DNA of 64,000 bases, taken from contig NZ_JAFMOF010000002.1 of NCBI RefSeq assembly GCF_017349075.1, forward strand, positions 744,001 through 808,000, written 5' to 3'. Position numbers and translations under genes: made by a program. The DNA is from Streptomyces triculaminicus (lineage in GTDB: Bacteria; Actinomycetota; Actinomycetes; Streptomycetales; Streptomycetaceae). Positions 17,801 to 24,727 of this stretch are shown piece by piece; positions within the stretch are counted from its first letter, which is position 1; each line of letters begins with the position of its first letter. The notes beneath the pieces are model-generated. The model worked only from the letters and a program-made list of their open reading frames with translations, did no database searches and was not told the origin of the DNA.

Positions 17801-19812
17801 ATGGCCGGGCTGTAGCCGTTGCCGTCCGTGTTCTGGGACAGGCTCGCGGTCACCGGTGGTTGTGGCACCTGCGTGGTCATCAGCTGCCAGTTCGGGCCCG
17901 CCGAGTAGTTGGTGCCGTCGAAGGACTGCACTTCCCAGTAGTAGGGCTTGCCCCATTTCAGCTTGCCGGCCGGCACGGTGTAGGAGTTGGAGGTGGTCAG
18001 GCCCGAGTCGGCGAGCTTGTTGCCGTCGGTGTCGTAGACCTGGAAGTTGAACTTCGGCAGACTGCCGAGGTTGGGGTCGGTGGAGCCGACCGCCGTCAGC
18101 TGCGGGGTCAGGGTGTTCACCGGGGCGTTGTTCGCCGGCGTCGTCCGGTGGATCTGGGGCAGGGTGGCCCCGGTGTAAGTGATCTGCAGCCAGGGGTAGG
18201 CGTCGATGTTGTTCATCGACCCGAACTGCTTCCAGTGCAGGTTGTCCGAGGTGGAGGCGTAGACGGCCAGGCCGTAGTCGTTGGTGGCCCCGGAGGCCGA
18301 GGCCCAGTTGTTGAAGACGCCCGTCGACAGCGGCACCGTCAGCCGGTCGCCCTTGGCCAGGTCCCCCTTGGTGTTGCCGCAGCTGTTGGGGACGTTCGGC
18401 GTCAGGTTGCCGATCGAGGAACCGTAGGACGGACCGGGCCAGCTGGTGACCTGCTGTGGCGTCCATGCCTTGGTGACCGGCGCGACGTCGAAGCGCTGCG
18501 GAGTGCAGGTGGAGGACCAGATGGCGAACAGGCTCAGCTGGGCCGAAGAGACCGTGACCCGGGAGTTGTCCAGGCCCAGGTTGGGGAACTGGAGGTACGA
18601 CACCGCGGAGTGCGGACCCGAGTCGTATGAACCGACCTTCATGGTCAGTTCCATCGAGTGGTCACCGGGCTCGCCGGACTCCGCGAAGGTGGTGATGGGG
18701 CTCTCGTTGTTGACCGACGGGTCGACCACGACGGGGAAGACGCGCTTCTTGTCGTGCAGCCAGGAGGCGTCCAGCGTCATGCGCAGCGCCGTCTTGCCGC
18801 CGGACTGCACCAGGCGGTAGGTGACCGCGTGGGTGGTGGCGTGGTCGCCGGAGGCGCGGTCCACGTGGGAGTCGTAGGCGTAGGCGGGCGGGATGACCAC
18901 CGAGGCCTTGCCCTTGGCGTCCAGCAGCTGGACGGAGCCGTTCTTGGTGAGGACGGGCCGCAGGCCATCGGCCTGAAGCGGGAACGTCCACTCGTTGCCG
19001 GCCTTGGCCGAGCGCAGGACCAGCGCCTCCTTCAGGCCGATGGGGCCCGAGTGGAGGTCGAGGTCGGTGTCCGGCAGGACGTTGCGGTAGTGGGCCGTGG
19101 ATCCGGAGACCTCCGGCTCGACCGCCGCCGCGCCCTGCAGACCGTAGGCCAGCGCGTGCTTGCCGTCGGACGCGACGCGGGCCAGCGCGGAGTCCGTGGC
19201 GCGGGGGGCGAAGTCGACCGCGATGGAGTTCGCGCCCTGGTGCAGACGGCCGTCGGAACCCTTGCGCACCGTGGTGTCGATGCGCTGCCAGTCGCCCCGG
19301 TCGTCCCGGTAGTTGACCGGTGCCGGCGTGAGGTTACGGGTGTAGGACCCGTCCTCGTTCTGGTAGTAGTCGGAAGTGGCCGTGGACTTCGAGGCGACGC
19401 GCTTGCTGGTCCTGGCGTTGAAGCCCAGCCCGCCCTTGCTCGGGCCCTTGGCCACCTTGCGCGCGTAGGGCTCGTGGGCCGGCAGCTCGCCCTTGCCGTG
19501 CTGCGGCTTGGTGCCGGCGCCGCGGCCGGCGCGGGTCGAGGCCGCCGAGGCGTTGTGGCCACGGTCGGCGGCACTGCCGGACGCCTGCTGCGGCGTACGG
19601 CCCCAGTGCGGGGCCTTGCGGCCGGTCAACAGGGAGGTCAGTCCGGACAGACCGGACTGGGACAGCGGCTCGAGCCGCGCTCCCATGGCTACGGCCTGTT
19701 CGGAAATCAAAATCGTGGCGAGGGCCGTGAGAACGGCCATCGCCACGGTACGGAACAGACCCGGATGTCTGTGTCTCCACCGGCCTGGCCGGTGGAGAAC
19801 TCGGGGACGCAT
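8824..19812 (-). CDS. Secreted RHS-repeat polymorphic toxin with HINT domain
   Basis: A 3662-residue giant protein. In order: a basic N-terminus with a hydrophobic segment (residues 20-38) and an AVA cleavage-like site at 40-42; a region around 360-560 resembling DNRLRE/carbohydrate-associated beta domains; a DUF6531-like entry region near 660-800; two LamG/concanavalin-like domains (about 890-1124 and 1187-1417); RHS/YD repeats; a third LamG domain (about 1940-2137); more YD repeats; the RHS core ending in LKGTDPSGHG near 3014; a Tyr/His/Ser-rich helical repeat stretch (3026-3154); a Gly/Ala-rich hydrophobic stretch (3160-3337); a polymorphic-toxin HINT domain (HSFTGETRVAMADGS to VLVHN, about 3350-3534); and a 128-residue toxin tip starting at C3535. 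RHS shells encapsulate their toxin, and HINT is thought to release it. Start ATG 19812 has GGAG about 10 bases upstream. The immunity candidate follows directly. Confidence 0.9.
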   Translation of the reverse strand: MRPRVLHRPGRWRHRHPGLFRTVAMAVLTALATILISEQAVAMGARLEPLSQSGLSGLTSLLTGRKAPHWGRTPQQASGSAADRGHNASAASTRAGRGAGTKPQHGKGELPAHEPYARKVAKGPSKGGLGFNARTSKRVASKSTATSDYYQNEDGSYTRNLTPAPVNYRDDRGDWQRIDTTVRKGSDGRLHQGANSIAVDFAPRATDSALARVASDGKHALAYGLQGAAAVEPEVSGSTAHYRNVLPDTDLDLHSGPIGLKEALVLRSAKAGNEWTFPLQADGLRPVLTKNGSVQLLDAKGKASVVIPPAYAYDSHVDRASGDHATTHAVTYRLVQSGGKTALRMTLDASWLHDKKRVFPVVVDPSVNNESPITTFAESGEPGDHSMELTMKVGSYDSGPHSAVSYLQFPNLGLDNSRVTVSSAQLSLFAIWSSTCTPQRFDVAPVTKAWTPQQVTSWPGPSYGSSIGNLTPNVPNSCGNTKGDLAKGDRLTVPLSTGVFNNWASASGATNDYGLAVYASTSDNLHWKQFGSMNNIDAYPWLQITYTGATLPQIHRTTPANNAPVNTLTPQLTAVGSTDPNLGSLPKFNFQVYDTDGNKLADSGLTTSNSYTVPAGKLKWGKPYYWEVQSFDGTNYSAGPNWQLMTTQVPQPPVTASLSQNTDGNGYSPAIGNYTTSATDANVSAPGPSLTVTRDYNSRDPRVTGAFGAGWSSIFDSRAAEQYDSSGAVTSVQVTYPDGSAVGYGKNPDGSFSPPQGRFATFAPVSGGGYTLTDKSATVYAFTQSLGSGAYGLTSVTDANGRAQKFVWSSGRITTMSSAVSGRSLNLTWSTPSGATAAHVATVVTDPATAGKPETAATWTYSYTGDQLTQVCSPVDTTGCARYGYNPGSQYHNQVLDQGPTSYWPLAETSGTTAASAVLSQAGGDNATYSNVTLGAPGPLAGSGMTAAEFNGTSSSVKLPNLGLYASSSQSVSLWFKTTSNTAGVLFSSSDKPVKDTLTVGNFMPMLYVGGSGKLNGLFWYDTQTKPITTSASVTDGKWHHVVLAGSWTAQTMWLDGNKVGTAPGRQSIGDSGNAQPWLSRNVYLGTGYLGWTWPDQPHPNSTTFYGSYFKGSLSNVSFYGKPLGQPEVTDLYRAATRQAGLLSSVVRPSGKTFASVSYDPVTADVTRLTDSNGGTWAMGAPTVQGSSEVYRSSVLGSAPAAYYRLGDSAGAGQATNEVNSGAATYANVTLGSEGPFTDSTGAAFNGSSSFVRLPESQQVQAGPNSVELWFRSPQGNTAGGVLFSQSSAAVNGPNPTAGDWTPALYVGTDGKLHGKFWDTNGVSGGMTSSAQVNDGKWHHTLLTGSGKGQHLYLDGVQVGSTTAALKGSAAGYNYIGAGESNGWPARPTNALGYFPGSIAEAAFYRTELSGGDAAAHWSAGRNASGLSPLKVVKVTDPGTKTVTYQYDLWNGNRTVAQIDGRGSKTTYGYDTAGFQHTVTDPNGNVVTTGHDVRGNEVARTTCQNQAAQACSTTYMTYLPDDTSAQLTPNPQNDLPATVRDGRSSSATDDTYLTSFSYDAAGNKTGVTTPAVPGSPKGRSTTVAYTDGTSIAAADGGYAPKGLPYRTVSPGGATTTISYFKNGDVASTTDPNGMVTSFGYDNLGRPVTKKVVSDTFPDGLVTQYKYDAESQVVEQTDPSVTNRVTGAVHQARTSTVYDADGLVTSQTVADLSGGDAPRTVSSTYNQYNQLETNTDATKATTSFTYDAYGNKATERDALGTTLAYAYDANGHLLTQTLKGYTGDPANPSPAKDLVQSSRAYDPAGRLQSITDAMGNTTAYTYTDNDLTATIAKSDAAGKNTFVQQANTYDAAGNLIEQATNNGATVTKSAVDAADRVTATTVDPTGVNRTTTVSYTPDDRVATSTLSDGGDTVHTTSSTYDPMGNLTGRSIRQDGVGRPTGWWQLNQTSGSTVTDASGTGNTAVATNVAWNDGAASLNGSSSVIGTNGPALNTASSYSVSAWVKLNSQTSNDQTFVGQGGANHQSLYLGYSAATKAWAFATSTNDGPTAAYPAAFVPAGSAAAGAWTHLAATFDSDTGAMKLYVNGRQAGTATNSSPWNAPGQTTFGALHTTGGGLYNQVNGAIDNVQAYPRALSGDEVTRLYGADRSGGTTASSDQATTSWKLDKRGLPVSMTDPDGNVTSYAHDEAGHQTVTVAPAVNAEINGGAPALVHPTTTAGYDTFGDQTETQDPNGNTVTTSYDAEGRKSAQTLPGYTPPGAATPITGATTNWTYDALGNVTLITDPLKHTTGYVYDQLGDVTQVTDANKGVTRTVYDANGEALTVTSPSGAQTQATYDFMGRKLTTTALERFPSTTTSTTTHSYAASASNPGGAFLASTTSQNGVSTSYGYNRVGEITQVTDAAGNTTQNTYDLKGQKTAVGLPDGTWNTVTYDQLGNPVRTQSLDTDKKTVLSTRSATYSAAGQLLSSTDANQHTSTFTRDALGQVTGQVQPVDATHSITTGFGYDAAGHRTRFTNGRGNARYYTFNSWNLPESVVEPSVSTSTYSYTSAADSTFTTSYDAAGRPVTQTAPGGVKVTSEYDALGNLTTQSGSGAEIGTATRSFGYDAEGRMTSAATSALTGSAAVPATSNTFTYNDRGLLLTAAGTSGSSSFAYNGDGLVTARSDAAGTTGYGYDNAGRLSTLTDPVTGSRLTYTYDALSKPTRIQYAQGDKDGNVRRFGYDKLHRLTDDTLKTAAGNTVASIGYGYDTNGNLTSKTANGLAGPSNNTYTYDWADRLTSWNNGTTTTAYGYDDSGNRVRVGSNVYTYDARDQLTSDGANTYRYSARGTMTQQSTATGTPTAFASDAFDQQLTQGTQTYVTDALGRVVTATGANAAKVSFAYTGTGNTVASDGGNTYTWTPDGGLIGIGTPGASAGGVLALTDQHDDVIGNFTAAGTELSGSVGYDPLGNPTGTTGAPLGRLGYQSGWTDNASGKVNMAARWYNPSTGQFMNRDTMAFDPVPNSVTANPFAYVDDNPLKGTDPSGHGWWGNLKKKASSAWSSTTSAVSSGWNSFSSWTSSVTSTVSSWATSAYEHASSWVSSSYHRASSYVKHTYHAASRYVHRQVSRVSRAVHDGYRYVRRTASHAYHVTKHVVSHAYHHTVQAVKTAYHATAKAVNTAAVFVKNHAAAIASFAASAVVFAGCEAALAPTGIGPIVGAAGCGALAGAVGGAISQGAKCMSGQSGACSVTAFAGAVGMGAAGGALGGALGGALGGKLAESALGGILPKVVSSTLEGAAVGGISGGSVGATEYGISCSHSGAGCSWSGAGRAAASGAAEGAVGGAVGTVGFAAAARAKGRLSAGRAEAEAGPSCPPRPHSFTGETRVAMADGSSKRIDEIKAGDQVKNAVPGKPGTTETHKVDKVIVTRTDRDFVDVTVAPTTKTGGLGSRVLKKAAAGVAAVAAAAAVLTPTTATASPASPSTITTTYHHPFYDQTQSSFAEAKDLHEGDLLQTETGNVEVKTVRLYHADAVTYDLTVDGLHTYYVLAGDTSVLVHNCTPGTARLNRYGTGNDTHFSIEVTDGSSASHTHLVPNKTETDTIIKVRGGSKQPTETRVFDLPDAAGAMRYQEELGSTGNPYVMYQNDCLTYCMSVLREGGLGAPHPNAESPLDHIRWISRNSRREKK
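8827..9210 (-). other. C-terminal toxin domain of the RHS protein
   Basis: Residues 3535-3662 follow the HINT end motif HN-C. The domain carries H3552 in DTHFSIEV, two more histidines (H3565, H3567), and C3623 in YQNDCLTYC. A histidine strand followed some 70 residues later by an N-D-C helix start is the order seen in circularly permuted papain-like folds (LRAT/NlpC-type hydrolases or acyltransferases). I infer a cysteine-dependent peptidase, amidase or deacylase toxin; no precise family is recognised. Confidence 0.5.
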
Positions 19813-19985
19813 GAAAATCGACTCCAGTGAAGATCAACTGCAAAACAGCTGACTTTCACTCATAAGGGTGGTTTCGCACCAGAGTCATGATCATGATCTT
19901 AAGATTTCTTTACTTCACGATACCCGAGGTGACCTGCGAAAATGTGCGACCGCACAGGGTTCGAGACAGGGTCCGAGCCGATCGG

Positions 19986-20495
19986 TCACCCCTTCGGTTC
20001 GCCCTGAACCGCCTCCTTCACCACCCGCGCGGCGGCGGCCCGGGTGCCTTCCGTCCGCGGAATCACCGTCACATTGCCCTCGGTCCTGCCGTCCCCGACG
20101 ACCGCGAACCGCGTCTTCGGCGTCCGTCCGGCGACGTCGCGCGTCGCCGCCACCGGGGTTCCGCCCACCGCGATCACGACGTCGCACCGCCGCTGGACGA
20201 GGGTGTTCACATAGGGCACGGCGTTCGCCACGTTGTCCGGACCGAACACCGGGAGGTTCATCACCTTCGCCTTGGTGGCGAGGGAGGCGTCCTCCATCCC
20301 GGCCCAGACCGGGGCCGCCTCACGCCCCGTCACCCCCTGCGCGTCGGTCAGCAGGCAGGCGCTGTGGGCGCTGTACTGGCGGGCCCTGGGCGCGGGATCC
20401 CCGTCGTCGTCCCCGCTCAGCACGACGGCCGCGATCACCCCGCCCACCAGCACCACTGTTCCGGCCCCGGCGGCCAGCCATGACTTGCGACGCAT
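19986..20495 (-). CDS. Membrane-anchored BMP-like periplasmic-binding protein, short form
   Basis: A 169-residue protein with an N-terminal basic stretch and membrane helix (about residues 7-29, RKSWLAAG then a Val/Ala-rich run), then an extracytoplasmic region resembling the first lobe of BMP/PnrA substrate-binding proteins (SACLLTDAQGV, DVVIAVGGTPV). It is about half the length of normal BMP proteins, so it is either a one-lobe sensor-like form or reduced. I chose ATG 20495, preceded by GGAGAGG on the minus strand, over an in-frame start at 20561. No transporter genes are nearby, so a solute-uptake role is doubtful. Confidence 0.6.
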   Translation of the reverse strand: MRRKSWLAAGAGTVVLVGGVIAAVVLSGDDDGDPAPRARQYSAHSACLLTDAQGVTGREAAPVWAGMEDASLATKAKVMNLPVFGPDNVANAVPYVNTLVQRRCDVVIAVGGTPVAATRDVAGRTPKTRFAVVGDGRTEGNVTVIPRTEGTRAAAARVVKEAVQGEPKG

Positions 20496-20634
20496 CGCGC
20501 GTTCCTCTCCGTGGGACCGGGCCCGCTGCCCGGTCGTCGAACCGCGCGAGCATAGGCACAAAGGGGGCCATTCACGCCACGTCCCCCGTACGCGGCCGCG
20601 TACGGGGGTCCCGGAGTGCGCGCCTGACGGCAGG

Positions 20635-21321
20635 TCAGTAGCCCGCGGTGAAGCGGCGTCGGACGTGCCGAGGGGTCTCGATCTCGTCGAGCACGGCCAC
20701 GGCGAGGTCCTGGGTGGAGATGTCGCCCGCTCCCTCCACGGGCGGCAGTACCTGGTCGCCGCCCACGCGGTAGCGGCCCGTGCGTTCGCCGGGCTCGATG
20801 CGACCGGCCGACGGGCTCAGGTACGTCCAGTTCCGGTCCGACAGCCGGCACAGGTCCAGTACCTCGGCGTGGGCGAGCGCGACCGCGCGGTAGGCGGCGG
20901 GAACGTGCAGAACATCCGTCAGGATGCGGGCGAAGCCCTCCTCGTCGTCCAGGACGCGTACGCCCGGCGCCGACTCCAGGCTGCCACCGCCGCCGATCAC
21001 GACCAGCCGGGTGGCGGGGTGGAGCTCCAGCGCCTTCAGCAGCGCGCGGGCGGTGTCCGGCAGGACGTGGGCGTGCGTGATCTGGTCGGGGATGTCGCCC
21101 CCCGGGGCGATGGCGTTGACCATGACGTCCAGCCCGGCGACGGCCCGTGCCGCCCCCTCGACGTCGCCCGCGTCCGCGACCCGCCATGTCGCGCCGCCCC
21201 CCTGTGCCGGAACGCGCGCCGGATCCCGCGTGAGGGCGGTGACCCGGTGGCCGCGACGCAGCCCCTCCGCCACGACCGCCCGGCCGATGAGCCCGGTGGC
21301 GCCGAGAACCCCGATGTCCAT
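20635..21321 (-). CDS. NAD(P)-binding oxidoreductase (atypical SDR, NmrA/SDR5-like)
   Basis: A 228-residue protein starting MDIGVLGATGLIGRAV, a textbook Rossmann motif GATGLIG for NAD(P). It lacks the YxxxK pair of classical SDRs, placing it with NmrA-like or flavin-reductase-like atypical SDRs. It has no membrane segment. ATG 21321 is preceded by GGGAGGGG. It is divergent from a TetR regulator, and the shared upstream region holds a perfect 8-bp inverted repeat, so the regulator most likely represses this gene. Such TetR/NAD(P)-binding pairs usually respond to quinones or electrophiles, which is only a possibility here. Confidence 0.75.
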   Translation of the reverse strand: MDIGVLGATGLIGRAVVAEGLRRGHRVTALTRDPARVPAQGGGATWRVADAGDVEGAARAVAGLDVMVNAIAPGGDIPDQITHAHVLPDTARALLKALELHPATRLVVIGGGGSLESAPGVRVLDDEEGFARILTDVLHVPAAYRAVALAHAEVLDLCRLSDRNWTYLSPSAGRIEPGERTGRYRVGGDQVLPPVEGAGDISTQDLAVAVLDEIETPRHVRRRFTAGY

Positions 21322-21342
21322 GGAAAATCCCCTCCCGCATAC

Positions 21343-21367
21343 ACGGCGTGCATTCACTACACGCCGT
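21343..21367. promoter_or_regulatory. Probable TetR operator
   Basis: ACGGCGTG (21343-21350) and CACGCCGT (21360-21367) form a perfect 8-bp inverted repeat with a 9-base spacer, in the 85-base divergent promoter between the oxidoreductase and the TetR gene. Position and symmetry suit autoregulation by the TetR protein. Confidence 0.6.
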
Positions 21368-21406
21368 TCAGTTTTTCTACGCCAGATAGTAACTCCGTGC
21401 CGTAAA

Positions 21407-22132
21407 GTGTCAACGGTGGTGAACGAGACGCTGAATCGCCGGGAACGACTGCGGGCCGAGACGGCCCGGGAGATCAGGACGATCGCGCTGAAGCTGATGG
21501 GCGAGGGCGGTCCGGACGCCATCACCCTGCGGGCGATCGCGCGGGAGATGGGCATGACGGCGGGGGCCATCTACGGCTACTACGCCACCCGCGACGACCT
21601 CATCACCACGCTCATCGGCGAGGTGTACACCGGCCTCGTCGACGCCGTGGAGGCGGCCCGCGACGCCCGGCCGGCCGACGACGCGGCAGGCCGCCTGCTG
21701 GCGTGGGCCGAGGCGCTGCGGACCTGGGCGCTCGCCAACCCCCAGGGCTTCCGCCTCGTCTACGGCGACGCGGTCCCCGGCTACCGGCCGCCGGAAGGCG
21801 GTCCCGCCGCCACGGCGCGCGGACGTGCCTGCGCCGGGCTGGTCGGTCTGATCGCCGACGCGTGGCCGCACGCCCGCCCCGCCCGCCGCCAGGCCTCCTA
21901 CGGGTGGCCCGACTTCGGCGAGGAACTGGGCGCCCGCATCCGGGCCGAGCATCCCGGCCTGCCGCCCGCGGCGGTCGCGGTGGCGCTGCGCGCCTGGGGG
22001 CGCATGCACGGGCTGCTGGCGCTGGAGCTCTACGGGCATCTCTCGCCCATCGCCACCGACCCCGGCGCGCTCTACCGCGACGAGATGCTGGACCTGGTCG
22101 GCTCCCTGGGGCTCGAGCCGCCGGTCGCCTGA
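21407..22132 (+). CDS. TetR family transcriptional regulator
   Basis: A regulator of about 241 residues. The N-terminal HTH (about residues 15-60, with TLRAIAREMGMTAGAIYGYYATRDDL) is typical of TetR, and the C-terminal half resembles the TetR_C domain found in many streptomycete members. GTG starts at 21407, 21416 and 21419 are all possible and none has a strong ribosome site; longer in-frame starts overlap the divergent gene and are unlikely. It is divergent from an NAD(P)-binding oxidoreductase with an operator-like dyad in between, so it probably represses both. The ligand is unknown. Confidence 0.85.
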   Translation: MSTVVNETLNRRERLRAETAREIRTIALKLMGEGGPDAITLRAIAREMGMTAGAIYGYYATRDDLITTLIGEVYTGLVDAVEAARDARPADDAAGRLLAWAEALRTWALANPQGFRLVYGDAVPGYRPPEGGPAATARGRACAGLVGLIADAWPHARPARRQASYGWPDFGEELGARIRAEHPGLPPAAVAVALRAWGRMHGLLALELYGHLSPIATDPGALYRDEMLDLVGSLGLEPPVA

Positions 22133-22241
22133 CCGTCCGTCGGGAGCGGGCCGTACGCACCGTTGACCCTCGGCTCGGGCCCGGATAGCTTCGCCGGACG
22201 GACAGTTGATTCCGTGCAGCGGAAGTGCGGAGGGGTGTCGC

Positions 22242-23930
22242 ATGGGGCGGGAACAGGGCATCGCCACGACGTTCACCAGCGCGGTCGGCGAGCGCGTCGC
22301 GGCGTCCCTGGCGCGGGTGGACGCCGAGCTCGCGCGCCGCTACCCGGGCGATCCCGGCAGCCGCCAGCCTGTGCACACGGTCTACGTCCCGGCCGACGTC
22401 TTCGACGCCACGACCGTACGGTCCTGGGGCGACCGGGCGCTCGCCGTGCTCGACGAGCACGCGCCGGGCGCGGGGGAGTTGGCCCGCGTTCTCGGACTGC
22501 CCGGCGAGCTCGCGGATCAGGTCCACGAGCGCGTACGGGCCAAGCTCGGGCGCGAGCCGGTCGAGGATCTGCGGATCGACTTCGAGGACGGGTACGGGAC
22601 GCGTCCGGACGCCGAGGAGGACACGGCGGCGGCGCGGGCGGCGAAGCTCGTCGCGGCGGCGTTCGAGGACGGGACGGCAGCGCCCTGCATGGGCATCCGC
22701 CTGAAGTGCATGGAGGCGGCCGTGCGCGAGCGAGGGATACGGACCCTCGACATCTTCCTCACCGGGCTGATGGCCGCGGGCGGTCTCCCGGACGGGCTCG
22801 TCCTCACGCTGCCCAAGGTGACCTACCCCGAGCAGGTCGCCGCGATGGCCCATCTGGCGGGGGAGTTCGAGAAGGCGCGCGGGCTGGACGCCGGGCGGAT
22901 CGGATTCGAGATCCAGATCGAGACCACCCAGGCGATCCTCGGCGCCGACGGGCGGGCGACGGTCGCCCGGCTGATCGACGCCGCCGGAGGCAGGGCCACC
23001 TCCCTGCACTACGGCACCTTCGACTACAGCGCCTCCTGCGGCATCGGCGCCGCGCACCAGTCGCCCGACCACCCGGTCGCCGACCACGCCAAGGCCGTCA
23101 TGCAGGTCGCCGCCGCCGGCACCGGCGTCCGCCTCTCCGACGGCTCGACCAACGTGCTGCCCGTCGGGGACACCGCACAGGTCCACGCGGCGTGGCGGCT
23201 GCACCACCGGCTCGTACGGCGGGCGCTGACGCGGGGTTACCACCAGGGCTGGGACATGCACCCCGGCCATCTGCCGACCCGCTACGCCGCCGTCTACGCC
23301 TTCCACCGCGAGGGCCTCGAGCGGAACGCGGCCCGTCTCGCCGCGTACACCGAGGGGATCGCGGGCGGCGCGGTGCTGGACGAGCCCGCCACGGCCCGGG
23401 CGCTGAGCGGAAGCCTGTTGCGCGGGCTGGACTGCGGCGCGGTGGACGCGGACGAGGTCGCCGCGCTGACGGGGCTGGGGCGTGGGGAGCTCGAGGCGCT
23501 GGCGGGGCGCGGGGGCCCGGGTCAGTCGCCGGCGGGCGGTAGTTCGCCGGAGCCGCGGACGATGAGGCGGGTCGGCAGCTCCACGCGGCGCGGCGCCTCC
23601 CCGGCGCCCTCCAGCCGGCGGAACAGCAGCTCGGCGGCCGTACGGCCCAGCCGGGCCGCGTCCTGGGCGACCACGGTGACACCGGGCGAGAGCAGGTCGG
23701 CCAGCTCCAGGTCGTCGAAGCCGACCAGCGCCACGGAACGGGGCAGGCGGGCTATGACGCGCAGGGCGGTGACGGTCACCCGGTTGTTGCCCGTGAAGAG
23801 CGCGGTGACCGGGCGCGGCCCGGCGAGCATGCGTTCGGCCTCCGCCCGTACGCGCTCGGGGGCGGTCGGGCCCAGCGACACCCAGTTCTCGTCCACGGGC
23901 AGCGCGGCGTCCGCCATCGCGGCGCGGTAG
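22242..23930 (+). CDS. DUF6986 family protein, HpcH/HpaI aldolase-like, with abnormal 3' extension
   Basis: The first 424 or so residues form a citrate-lyase/aldolase-like TIM barrel: DLRIDFEDGYG and GFEIQIETTQAI carry the acidic metal ligands typical of the HpcH/HpaI superfamily. The physiological substrate is unknown. ATG 22242 follows GGAGGGG. Conserved sequence ends near 23510 (GELEALAGR), but the frame stays open to 23930, running antisense through the end of the convergent LacI gene. The extra 140 or so residues look like a shadow. A one-base deletion in the G-rich tract just before 23520 would explain the loss of the natural stop, since another frame stops at 23542. Treat the C-terminus with caution. 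Confidence 0.7.
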   Translation: MGREQGIATTFTSAVGERVAASLARVDAELARRYPGDPGSRQPVHTVYVPADVFDATTVRSWGDRALAVLDEHAPGAGELARVLGLPGELADQVHERVRAKLGREPVEDLRIDFEDGYGTRPDAEEDTAAARAAKLVAAAFEDGTAAPCMGIRLKCMEAAVRERGIRTLDIFLTGLMAAGGLPDGLVLTLPKVTYPEQVAAMAHLAGEFEKARGLDAGRIGFEIQIETTQAILGADGRATVARLIDAAGGRATSLHYGTFDYSASCGIGAAHQSPDHPVADHAKAVMQVAAAGTGVRLSDGSTNVLPVGDTAQVHAAWRLHHRLVRRALTRGYHQGWDMHPGHLPTRYAAVYAFHREGLERNAARLAAYTEGIAGGAVLDEPATARALSGSLLRGLDCGAVDADEVAALTGLGRGELEALAGRGGPGQSPAGGSSPEPRTMRRVGSSTRRGASPAPSSRRNSSSAAVRPSRAASWATTVTPGESRSASSRSSKPTSATERGRRAMTRRAVTVTRLLPVKSAVTGRGPASMRSASARTRSGAVGPSDTQFSSTGSAASAIAAR

Positions 23931-24622
23931 CCGCGCAGTCGCTCGGCGGCGGTGTGGATGCGCGGCCGGTCGCCGATGAAGCCGATGCGGCGGTGGCCGT
24001 GGGCGATGAGGTGGGCGACGCCCTCGCGGGCGCCGCCGTAGCTGTCCGAGAGCACCGCGTCGGCGTCTATGAGCCCGGCGGGGCGGTCGACGAAGACGGT
24101 GGCGACGCCCGCCGCGATCTCGGGCTCCAGGTAGCGGTGGTCGCCGCCCGCCGGGATGACGATCAGGCCGTCGACGCGGCGGGCGCAGAAGGCGAGGGCC
24201 AGCTCCCGTTCCCGTTCGGGGTCCTCGGCGCTGGAGCCGTTGATGAGCAGGGCGCCGTGGCTGCGGGCCACCTCCTCGACGGCACGGTTGAGCGGGGCGT
24301 AGAAGGGGTCGGCGAGGTCCTCGAGGACGAGGCCGACGGAGGCGGTGCGGCCCTTGCGCAGGATGCGGGCGCTGTCGTTGCGGCGGAAGCCGAGGGCGGT
24401 GATGGCCTCCTGGACGCGCCGCTCGGTGTCGGGGGTGACGCCCGGTTCGCCGTTGACCACGCGGGAGACGGTCTTGAGGCCCACGCCCGCGCGGGCGGCG
24501 ACGTCCTTCATGGTGGGACGGGTGCCGTAGCGGGGCGGCGGCCCGCCGCGGGCGTGCGTGCCACCGGCGGCGGCCGGCGCGGGAGAACCGGCGGCCCGGG
24601 GAGTATCGGCGGAGATGGCCAT
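23522..24622 (-). CDS. LacI family transcriptional regulator
   Basis: A 366-residue LacI/GalR repressor. An Ala/Gly/Pro-rich tail of about 35 residues precedes the HTH and hinge (TMKDVAARAGVGLKTVSRVVNGE), followed by the sugar-binding periplasmic-protein-like core (SVGLVLEDLADPFYAPLNRA through VALVGFDDLELADLL). ATG 24622 has AAGGA 10 bases upstream. A perfect 12-bp palindrome of LacI type lies about 105 bases upstream in the divergent promoter shared with a ROK sugar kinase, so it probably represses that kinase and itself in response to a sugar. Confidence 0.92.
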   Translation of the reverse strand: MAISADTPRAAGSPAPAAAGGTHARGGPPPRYGTRPTMKDVAARAGVGLKTVSRVVNGEPGVTPDTERRVQEAITALGFRRNDSARILRKGRTASVGLVLEDLADPFYAPLNRAVEEVARSHGALLINGSSAEDPERERELALAFCARRVDGLIVIPAGGDHRYLEPEIAAGVATVFVDRPAGLIDADAVLSDSYGGAREGVAHLIAHGHRRIGFIGDRPRIHTAAERLRGYRAAMADAALPVDENWVSLGPTAPERVRAEAERMLAGPRPVTALFTGNNRVTVTALRVIARLPRSVALVGFDDLELADLLSPGVTVVAQDAARLGRTAAELLFRRLEGAGEAPRRVELPTRLIVRGSGELPPAGD

Positions 24623-24727
24623 GGACGCCCGTCCTTCGCGCAGAGAGCCGTCTGGTGCCCGCGGGTGACGTCGCACGTACGGGGACGACGTCGGGCACCT
24701 CGGAGGTGACCTCGAGCATAGAGCCTG

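Noticed and set aside
21612..24719. 1035-codon minus-strand open frame across TetR, DUF6986 and LacI genes
   Set aside because: Arg/Pro/Ala-rich shadow in the wrong frame; three recognisable genes occupy this stretch.
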